Part shown: in pieces, positions 56,701 through 64,000 of the stretch
Numbering within the stretch: the stretch's first letter is position 1
Layout of the letters: every line of letters begins with the position of its first letter
Assembly (NCBI GenBank): GCA_013396995.1
Contig: VWZP01005658.1
Span: forward strand, 2,259,313-2,323,312
Direction: 5' to 3'
Source: Dicaeum eximium
Lineage: Eukaryota; Chordata; Aves; Passeriformes; Dicaeidae
Length of the DNA: 64,000 nucleotides
Position numbers and translations under genes: made by a program
Notes under the pieces: model-generated
Seen by the model: only the letters and a program-made list of their open reading frames with translations
Told to the model about the DNA's origin: nothing
Databases searched by the model: none

Positions 56701-59700
56701 GGTGCAAAGTAATAGCTTCTTCAGTCCTGAGAATTTCTGGTTTTAGAAGCAATGCTCAATTTCTATTGCTACTATTTGTTTTTGATTTTTTTTTTAAACT
56801 TAAAACCAAAAAAGAAATTGATCTTTGTGTTGATCCAAGCTTTTATTGATAGGGTTCTTTGAGTTTGTTTGTTTGTTTTGGTTTTGTTTTTTTTTGGGGG
56901 GGGTGAAGTTTGAGAAGTTCCTTTAGAAGTCCCTCTTTGAGTTCTAGAACTTGCACAGTTCAGAAGCTGAACACCTTGTTTTATTTAATTTATTTTGTCT
57001 TCTTCATGGTTTGATGGAGGTGTTTTTTTGTTTTGTTTTTGGGTTGGTTTGTTGTTTTTTTTTTTTTGGCCAAGGTTCATCATAAAAAGTAATGAAAATA
57101 TTAGAAATATGAGCCAGCAGTCTTCAAATCAAGTGATAATTGCATATGATTACTGTTACTACTGTGTATGTGTAATGAATGTCTTGGATGTTTTAGAAGT
57201 CTTTTAATAGAGCTTACTACAATTTTGAAGCTTAAGTGAAACTTGTAAGATGCTGCCTGTTAGGATGGGAAGTGAATGTAATGTGATAATTGTGGGCAGT
57301 TCCATCATAACCTCCCTCCAGCTTTAAACAAATGTCAGTGTTAGACCAGTGGGATACTACTGAATGACAGTTTTGATTTTTATTTATGTAAAGCTCTACA
57401 TATACAGAAATTAATTGTAGCATTTTTTATTTTTCTGGGCTCTGTTCTGTCATATGCAAGTGTTTGTACTGTAAGACTATTACTGCTTTTCAAATTTTTC
57501 ATAAATACTTGTGAAGTAATGCAATCAGTTTACTCACTTGCCCTGTCCAATGGTGATTGAAGATAATGAGGTAAAAATGATTTTATTTATTTGGCAGACC
57601 CTCCCCAAAAACAAAAACAAACAAACAACTTTGCCTGGGGTGAGTAGGAAGTCCAGTTTTTCCAAAGCTGTAGTGTGTAACACAAGTATTTTGTATGTCT
57701 GCCTATTGGAAACATTTTCATTTAAATTTGATGATATAAAAACAATGTTGTTGAAGATATTTCACATGAGTTAGTTAAGGAACATATATTTCTGATAACA
57801 AAAAAAAAAGTAGTATTGCAGTATCCATATTCTTTGTCATTCAAGAGTGTTTTTCCTGAGGATCTTGAATTATTTAAAGTAACTGTTTTTTCAGACTGTA
57901 TTTACATCCAAAGGGAAGCAATAAAAGGAAATTCTTTTCAAGCAGAATGTTTGTGGATAAAATAACTGAATATATATATGTAAAATAATTTACATATATA
58001 TGTACAATGTACACACACCTATCAAATTCATTAGAGCATGATGTTTTGCTAGGGGTGTAGTCAGCATCCTAGTTTCCAAATGGAACAAAGTGACAAAATA
58101 CCTCACAGTTATTTTAAATGTGTATGTAGTAGAGAGAGTGTTTGATCACGTGCTGCATCGTGAGAATGAGAAGTAATAAAGTTTATTTTCAACTATCCTG
58201 AATTTTTTATTTTCTAGCTTTGTGTTTGATAGCGCTCAGTCTGAATGTTTCGAGTCTGTTTGGTTGTTGTTTCGGTTTTTTTTCATTGTTTTTTCCTCTT
58301 TTAGTTACTTGGTTTGAAAGCTGTGGGTAAAATATGCATGGAAATTATCTAAAGTTTTGTTATATGATTTTTAATTCTGTTCATTTTGTCTTCTGAAATG
58401 TTGTTTTATATATCTTTAATTTTAGCCTTTGAAGAAAGGAGAGAAGGAAAAGAAAAAGAGTAATTTGGAACTTTTTAAAGAAGAATTAAAGCAGTAAGTT
58501 TGCTAGTTTTTACTGTAAACAAACAAAATCCAAGGTTTTTGCCTTGTTTTACAGACAGTATTTAAGATCATTCTTGCTAAGTTGTTTCCTAAAGAAAGTT
58601 TTAAATTTTTTAATCTCTCAAATGATTGGGAAATGGTATAACTAATTAGCTTAAAATAGCTTAGTTAGGCTTAGTTACTGCCATTGCTGATGGGCTTGGC
58701 CTTGGCCATCATTGGGTCCATCTTGGAGCTGTCTGGTGTTGGCTTCATCAGCCATGGGGGAAGTTTCTGGCAGCTTCTTACAGAGACCCCCACCCAAAAC
58801 CTGCCCAGCAAACCCAGTACAGGGGTGTAGCAGAGAGATTGGTGACAATATGAAATGTCTGTGACTCTTGAAAAGAGTGAGCTTTGTCAGTGTTTGTAAA
58901 CTATATCCAGAGGAATTTGTAGGAGGAAGTTGAGCTTTTGTATAATGCAGAAATAAGAGTTGCAATTCAAATCTGGAGACTTCAACTTACATAGTATTAA
59001 AAGCAAGCTGGATAATGCTTGAAAAAGCAGATTGTTTCACTTCCATAATTGTTGTAATACAACAAAGAGCAGCACATGTGTTGAGTGCAGCTGAGTGCCA
59101 TATATTTATCCTGATTCTAGTGATGGAAAACAAATGAATCTCTATGCATTCGAAAGCAGTAGGTACAACATTCTAGGTCCATATGTGGCTTTTGTGGGGA
59201 GTGCCTGAGCCTCACTGCTGCAAGTTCCTTAGTTGGTGTGAGTTGAATGGACAGCCTTGTATTCCTGGGATTCAGTCTCTTCATATCAGGATTTAAGGCC
59301 AGACTGCAGGGAACCAAACAGTTAGTTGTGAGTACTGTCCTCAGAGTTAGAAACTGAGATGAAATCCAGTTTGTTCTGGAAATAGTCATGTGGGTGTGCC
59401 TCTGAGTAAGGCTTAGAAAAGCAGGAAGGATAAATAGACACCGAGGAGTTGTGTGCATCTTGGAAAGGCACCTGAGTGGTCTGCTGATCTCTGGCACAGA
59501 ATTTGGATGTGAAATTGGAGTCACTTTTTAAAGCACAGTTCTTATTTCCAGTTTTGTTTGAGAATGAAATACCCTGACAGTATGAATGAGGAAGCATGCA
59601 GCTGGAATAATTCTGGTAGATATATTCCAGTTGATGAAACAGAAGTTCAGACATACTGGCAATTTGGAAGTTCTAACAAACTCATTGTTTCATATTAAAA

Positions 59701-62355
59701 ATTCTCATAATTGTTAAGTTAATTCAAAATTTTAGAATAAAAACTTGAGAATGGTTCTAAGTTGTTGCTCACTATAAACTTGCTTCTTAGAATCCAAGAG
59801 GAGCGTGATGAAAGGCACAAAACAAAAGGTAGATTGAGTCGTTTTGAACCACCCCAGTCTGATTCAGATGGGCAGAGGCGGTCAAGTAAGTAGATGTTAT
59901 TTTTTATGTTAGTCTGGGCTACAAGATTTGTAGACTAAATTGTACATATTTTTCTTCTCTCTATTCAGTGGATGCTCCTTCAAGAAGAAATAGATCATCT
60001 GGTGGTAATACAGATTCTTTTCTTAATTCAGTTTAATGTTGTCATTTAAATGCAAAACAGAGATTATGACTTCTTTTTGTTTGTTTGTTCGTTTCCTTTA
60101 TTTTAGTACTGGATGATTATGCGCCAGGGTCACATGATGTTGGAGATCCAAGCACAACAAATTTGTATCTGGGAAACATCAATCCTCAGGTAAGTTTGGA
60201 GCCAAGGAGGGCAGTGTTGGCATGTTTGGGCCTAGACGAATTTTCTTGCAATGTTCATTGGAATAAATGCTCTGTACATAATGCTGAAATGTGAAGATTT
60301 AGACTACCAATCTCTAGCTCAGTTAAAATTCTTTTTCTGTTGATATCCCTAAGCAGGGGGGATCAGATCTCAGACATTTGAGTGTACTCAGTTAAAGTGC
60401 AGTTTTTTAGATTCTTGTTTCTGCAGCAGATTGCATTGGGGGGCTACCAATGAAGTGGTGTCACGTCAAGAAACTAAAAAAAATTTAAATTTTGACATTT
60501 GGACAATACTATGAACAACTGTCACAGAAATACAGTGGCAAAATGTTAATTTTTACCTCTTTTTCATGTAGATGAATGAAGAGATGTTATGTCAAGAATT
60601 TGGTCGCTTTGGACCATTAGCGAGTGTTAAAATTATGTGGCCAAGAACTGATGAAGAAAGAGCAAGAGAAAGAAATTGTGGCTTTGTTGCCTTTATGAAC
60701 AGGAGAGATGCTGAAAGAGCATTGAAGAATTTAAATGGTAAACAGATTTCTCAGTTCAGGGCTGTAATTGTCTTTGCAGACTGTAAGCACTTTTTCAGGT
60801 TGTTTTATCAGACAAGTTAGATGTATTCTGTAACTCCAGTAGAAATCAAGCTGGCAGTGATTTTAGTTTACACTTGACTGTTCTACTGGTAACTGAATGT
60901 TGTCAAACAATAGTGATTGTGTACTGTAGTGTCCTGAAGACAGACATTGGGGGTAGACTAATAAAACATTTTGTGTAAAAGGCCTTCATTTGCCTATGTT
61001 GTAGTCTGATAGATGTAATAACAGTAATCAACAATGTACGCCAAAGGTAAATGGCAGCAGGCAAACATAAACATTGCACTTAGCAAGGAGAAATCTCAAG
61101 TGATGCAGAACCAATTTATAACATCATGGTAGTGGAGGTTTTTTTTTCTTTCACTTTTTCAGGCAAGATGATTATGTCATTTGAAATGAAGCTGGGCTGG
61201 GGCAAAGCTGTACCTATACCACCACATCCCATCTACATTCCGCCTTCCATGATGGAGCACACCCTGCCACCGCCCCCGTCAGGACTGCCTTTCAATGCCC
61301 AGCCTAGGGAGAGATTGAAGAATCCTAATGCTCCAATGTTACCACCACCAAAAAACAAGGAAGATTTTGAGAAGGTAACTTACAGTACCCTGGGCCATAT
61401 CTCATTGTTAAATACTACATCTGTGACAGTATTTCAATGGCTTCATAGATTTGCATTGTTCAGGCTGACTTTGGCAGCCCTTAGTCTGCAAATTCTCTGG
61501 CTCCCTGCTGTAGCCCAAGGGAACCAACTTAATTCCTGAAGCTCTGTTTCATGTCTGTGTTAGGGTACAGTGTATTGGCTCTTGGTTAATTTAGTGCTGC
61601 TTAAAATCTGGCTATCATTTTCCCCCTCCAGGCTCCCTGGATTTTTTTCTCCTACGTCCCCCCCTTTTCTTGGCTGCCAAATTGCAGTATCTAAATTGTT
61701 TTCCTTATATAAAATCCTACATTTTAACTTGGGTAGCATTATTCTTACCCTAGAAGAGTTGATGTATTTTGTGTAGAAGGTAATTAATCTGGACATTGAG
61801 TAAGTATTTTATGCTACTTATGAAGTCAGTTTTCAAACTTTTCTTTTTGTGGAATATTAACTGGTAAAAGGGTAAGTATCTTGAAATCACAAACCAACTT
61901 GATTTACCTTTGTAAGAATTTATTGATTCTTTGAATGACACTTAAATGTCAGGGCTGTTTTTTGTAAGACTTGGGAATAAAGTAATACCAACATGATCCA
62001 AGTCAAATAGTTTAGAATCTTTTCATAAACTTAAGAACTCCTTATATATTCAGCATAGTTCCTATTCAGTGCCTCAATGTACATTCTGACAGGAATGTTC
62101 TGATACTTTGCAATTAGTGAACCTTCATGGTTCACTGACACAACCATTTGAATTTTGTGTAATTGCTTAGTTATAACTTCACAGCAGTGATTGCCTGCAA
62201 AGTTTGTGATAGATGTGTAGTATTTTCATTGCATATGTATATTTTTGCTTGTTACTTGTTAACAATACTCACATATTCTATGTTTATTATCTGATGTGAC
62301 TTCATATACAGACTCTGTCGCAAGCCATAGTCAAAGTGGTTATCCCAACAGAAAG
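44684..62355 (+). CDS. U2SURP: U2SURP (SR140), 5' thirteen exons, partial gene
   Basis: U2 snRNP-associated SURP motif protein, a nuclear splicing factor of the 17S U2 particle that in other vertebrates works with CHERP and RBM17. Thirteen exons with GT-AG introns join into 1163 nt without a frame break (387 codons plus 2 nt). Visible parts: a basic Lys-rich N-terminal region; an RRM at about residues 236-318 with RNP2 NLYLGNI and RNP1 RNCGFVAF; a proline-rich linker (IPPHPIYIPPSMMEHTLPPP); and TLSQAIVKVVIPTER at the entry to the SURP domain. The SURP domain proper, the CTD-interaction domain and the RS tail lie right of the window. Identity to the human protein is very high from residue 38 on. 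Confidence 0.96.
44729..51686 (+). other. U2SURP: U2SURP intron 1
   Basis: GC-rich for about 400 bases, then AT-rich. No nested gene, snoRNA or clear mobile element was recognised in these 7 kb. Open frames on either strand (for example 49829-50258) look random. Confidence 0.7.
51687..51734 (+). CDS. U2SURP: U2SURP exon 2
   Basis: Sixteen codons, VRGPDAVHTTGSADSH, matching the human segment TRSSDVHSSGSSDAH in character and position. Acceptor CTCTCCTCAG, donor GTAAGT, both phase 0. Confidence 0.88.
52157..52174 (+). CDS. U2SURP: U2SURP candidate 18-nt microexon
   Basis: Eighteen bases encoding NMVKEK, phase 0 on both sides, behind a strong pyrimidine tract ending TTTCTTTCTAATAG and before GTAAGA. 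Including or skipping it keeps the frame, so it could be alternatively spliced. I do not recall this peptide in the human protein. Confidence 0.6.
52475..52557. repeat. Palindromic 22-bp tandem repeat in U2SURP intron
   Basis: Two perfect 22-bp units start at 52475 and 52497, then an expanded variant at 52519-52543 and a remnant to 52557. Each unit is itself a palindrome: arms GTAGTAGCTA and TAGCTACTAC around one base. The whole cluster also folds on itself as a larger imperfect hairpin centred near 52507, with arms of roughly 35-40 bases. Confidence 0.9.
54603..54701 (+). CDS. U2SURP: U2SURP exon 4 of this model
   Basis: Thirty-three codons starting PLMESKLKAFSIGKM and ending KKEQEELKKK. 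Acceptor TTTTACAG, donor GTAATG, phase 0. Closely matches the human PLLENKLKAFSIGKM region. Confidence 0.95.
55782..55896 (+). CDS. U2SURP: U2SURP exon 5
   Basis: Acidic-helical segment EDEKAAAEIYEEFLAAFEG, then NKVKTFVRGGIVNASK. 115 nt, leaving one base that completes a Glu codon with the next exon. Donor GTATAA. Confidence 0.95.
56291..56424 (+). CDS. U2SURP: U2SURP exon 6
   Basis: Encodes EEHETDEKRGKIYKPSSRF and ends PPSLLMIETKKP. 134 nt, acceptor TTTCAG, donor GTAAGT, ends in phase 0. Confidence 0.95.
56425..58425 (+). other. U2SURP: U2SURP intron 6
   Basis: AT-rich intron with T- and G-runs near 56880-57070 and a perfect AT hairpin at 57972-58001. No nested gene seen. Confidence 0.75.
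57972..58001. repeat. Perfect AT-rich inverted repeat
   Basis: Arms ATATATATGTAAA and TTTACATATATAT (13 bp each) separated by ATAA, inside a U2SURP intron. Confidence 0.85.
58426..58493 (+). CDS. U2SURP: U2SURP exon 7
   Basis: Lysine-rich PLKKGEKEKKKSNLELFKEE; 68 nt, ends two bases into a Gln codon. Acceptor AATTTTAG, donor GTAAGT. Confidence 0.95.
58663..58840. mobile_element. Possible interspersed repeat remnant in U2SURP intron 7
   Basis: The segment with GGCTTGGCCTTGGCCATCAT, then GGTCCATCTTGGAGCTGTCT, a TTCTGGCAGCTTCTTACAGA block and ACCTGCCCAGCAAACCCAGT is GC-richer than the intron around it. It resembles a repeat I have seen in songbird genomes, probably LTR-derived, but I cannot name it with certainty. 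Boundaries approximate; no viral coding sequence. Confidence 0.3.
58841..59790 (+). other. U2SURP: Rest of U2SURP intron 7
   Basis: No feature recognised; the minus-strand frames at 59117-59654 appear random. Confidence 0.6.
59791..59885 (+). CDS. U2SURP: U2SURP exon 8
   Basis: Encodes IQEERDERHKTKGRLSRFEP and PQSDSDGQRRS, identical to human as recalled. 95 nt, acceptor CTTCTTAG, donor GTAAGT. Confidence 0.96.
59969..60004 (+). CDS. U2SURP: U2SURP exon 9 (36 nt)
   Basis: Small exon encoding MDAPSRRNRSSG plus one base of Val. Acceptor CTATTCAG, donor GTAATA. The intron before it is only 83 bases. Confidence 0.94.
60107..60189 (+). CDS. U2SURP: U2SURP exon 10 (start of RRM)
   Basis: Encodes VLDDYAPGSHDVGDPSTT and then NLYLGNINPQ, the RNP2 strand of the RRM. 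83 nt, donor GTAAGT, phase 0 end. The intron before it is 102 bases. Confidence 0.96.
60572..60737 (+). CDS. U2SURP: U2SURP exon 11 (RRM core)
   Basis: Carries RRM helix 1, strand 2 (SVKIMWP), RNP1 (RNCGFVAF) and helix 2 (AERALKNLN). 166 nt, acceptor TTCATGTAG, donor GTAAAC. Splicing here is required, because reading through meets a stop at about 60820. Confidence 0.96.
61163..61374 (+). CDS. U2SURP: U2SURP exon 12 (RRM end and Pro-rich linker)
   Basis: Begins GKMIMSFEMKLGWGKAVPIP (last RRM strand) and continues with the proline-rich linker to MLPPPKNKEDFEK. 212 nt, acceptor CTTTTTCAG, donor GTAACT, phase 0 end. Confidence 0.96.
61375..62311 (+). other. U2SURP: U2SURP intron 12
   Basis: AT-rich intron of 937 bases; the open frames at 61560-61796 (both strands) have no coding character. 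Confidence 0.75.
62312..62355 (+). CDS. U2SURP: U2SURP exon 13 (entry to SURP domain)
   Basis: 44 nt encoding TLSQAIVKVVIPTE plus two bases of Arg. Acceptor TTCATATACAG, donor GTACAT. The next exon (NLLALIHRM in human) was searched for and is not in the window. Confidence 0.94.
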
Positions 62356-64000
62356 GTACATGTTTTTCTTTATTATTACTGATCTAAATATAGAAAATTT
62401 CCCCTTCGGAATTTTAAAGAAAAATGGTGATGTTGTGGAAAAGGTAATGGCTTGACTGAGCAATGGTTATTTTATGACACTTAAATGTGTGTGGTTTACA
62501 GTCTAACTATTCTTGTCTTATTAACTCTTCTTTTTAAGTGAGGGTAGACTTAAGTAATTATCTTTAGCATTTAATTTGAGCACTAGAGATAGATGCAGGG
62601 TAATTTTGTGAGTGAACACTAGGGTGAAATACTGTCCTACAGACGCAGCATAAGTCCTGACATAAACCTATGCGTACGGGGATGCAGCTGTGGGGTTTTT
62701 TTCTTTTTTTCTTTTCTTTTCCTTTTCTTTCTTTTTTTTTTTTTTTTTTTTACTTGGACATGTTATAACCAGTTCAGTTGAAAATCACTTTTGATTTCTG
62801 CTAACTTTTTAAATGGAGCAGTTAATAATTTTTGTAATTGAAAAAGATACTTCTGTATTATTGCAAGGATATTTTTCCATTTTGGTCCCCGTCACTCTTC
62901 CTACTTCACGCTAGTCTAGGTGTACTCTTGCTCAGTTAAGCTAAAGCCTTTTCCCAAACATAGGAACACAACACTGTTTTAAAAGTAAAGAAGCACAAAA
63001 GATTACCAAATTCTCTTTGACATTGGCCTTGGTGAGCAACACCAGCTGAACTGTCTGCGGCAGCGGGGGACCAGGAAAACATCATGGGATGGATTGGGAA
63101 AGTATACAGTTTTTGACCAGACATTGGTACGATCGGCTCCAATAAATGTGGTTTTATTATAACTGAAAAACCTTTTTTTGTTGGCCAACTTAAGCTAAAT
63201 GACGTTTTAAAATAATGCACTATCAGTTTTTTACTACACTGTCTTAATTGTCACAAAGTCCCTTTTTTCTTTTTTTTGTGTGGGGGGAGGGGGCAGAAGG
63301 AGATTGCTGAAGCTGGTTATAGTGCATTAACAAACTTGTCAGTACATGCTCCAATGTACTGTATTTTTGATGGAATTTTAGGACAGTACCATTTTTGTTG
63401 GGTAGAAACTTGAATAACTGGGGCGACCAACCAAGAGAAGTCTTGATTTGAGAAACATATTGAGTTTACAAGTACTTGTAAAACTGTACAGTGCTCACAG
63501 AGTAGCTGTCAGAGAAAAATTTTTATTTTTCCATGTCCATTTTATTTACTGTAGCATTTTAAAAGCCTGTATGATAAGAACTCATGTTAAATGAATTGTA
63601 TTTGAAAACACTTCCGATAATTGTTTTCTTGATGATTTTGGAAGTTGACAATGACAATTGCGAAGACCATTCATTACTCAGTGCATCCCATCATGCAAAA
63701 ATTTTGACTGATTTCAGTGGGATAATACATTAATTATTCTCTTTTAATTAAATATTTTCAATACTATTTTTAACATCTCTTACTTCTTAGTAAATGGCAA
63801 ACCTTGAGTATGTATAATCAATTATTTTTTCTGAGAAATACACTTCCAAGTAGTCACATCTTAGATACCAAAATGCCTGTAATAACCTCTTTCAGATATA
63901 GGATGAGCGAATCTATTTTCATACATTGGAGGTCTTAGCGAAGCAGATGTTCTTGTTCAAGCATAAGCTGCTCTTACACAACTTGATTTTACTTGATGAA
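62356..64000 (+). other. U2SURP: U2SURP intron 13 (partial)
   Basis: Intron running off the right edge, at least 1645 bases. It contains a pyrimidine tract (62696-62751) and a GC-richer patch at 63020-63150 without identifiable coding meaning. Confidence 0.75.
62696..62751. repeat. Pyrimidine tract (T with periodic C)
   Basis: About 56 bases of T interrupted by single or paired C, ending in a run of roughly 22 T. Simple repeat; it could mimic an acceptor tract but no exon follows. Confidence 0.85.

Noticed and set aside
62936..63220. GC-richer patch in U2SURP intron 13 with a 94-codon minus-strand frame, considered as a retropseudogene
   Set aside because: I could not identify any parent gene, poly(A) tail or target-site duplication.
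1..64000. CRISPR arrays, tRNA or rRNA genes, prokaryotic operons and phage features
   Set aside because: None seen. The window is vertebrate nuclear DNA and its direct repeats are tandem minisatellites without spacers.

Overview
The window looks like avian nuclear DNA, probably from a songbird. It carries a truncated CR1 LINE, compact GC-rich first exons, and the conserved vertebrate gene order PCOLCE2 (-), PAQR9 (-), U2SURP (+), which matches human 3q23. These gene calls rest on recognising translated exons and splice sites by eye; no database search was run.

Layout. 1-5275 holds one coding exon of PCOLCE2 (start of the first CUB domain, minus strand) and the intron after it. 5735-8544 is a CpG island that is scrambled in the assembly: the piece 6094-7432 overlaps both sides of the N gap at 7632-7813 and is best read as the missing gap filler placed in the wrong position. 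8545-34640 is a gene-poor interval with one CR1, a MIR-like SINE, a collapsed minisatellite beside a second gap, and a weakly supported three-exon plus-strand candidate at 27620-29615. 34746-35960 is the intact single-exon PAQR9 gene (404 codons) in its CpG island, with a 15-bp minisatellite that stops at the base next to its stop codon. 36700-42800 holds little apart from an orphan CpG island near 41 kb. 42803-43429 is a tandem array of 36/38-bp units, partly organised as perfect 74-bp dimers, and every unit carries a perfect hairpin. A GC-rich island with a strong CTCF-like motif follows, then the U2SURP promoter (44520-45150).

From 44684 to 62355 thirteen U2SURP exons can be placed with canonical splice sites and a continuous reading frame (387 codons plus 2 nt): the N-terminal region, the complete RRM, the proline-rich linker and the start of the SURP region. 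The window ends inside the following intron. One of the thirteen is an 18-nt microexon. A stretch of about 44 residues that I recall in the human protein at that point was not found.

Functionally the three genes are unrelated: PCOLCE2 encodes a secreted enhancer of procollagen processing, PAQR9 a seven-pass membrane receptor of the progestin/adipoQ family, and U2SURP a U2 snRNP-associated splicing factor. PAQR9 and U2SURP are transcribed divergently, about 8.7 kb apart. The most unusual signals are the hairpin-bearing dimeric minisatellite between them, the assembly error over the presumed PCOLCE2 promoter, and the palindromic repeat inside a U2SURP intron.
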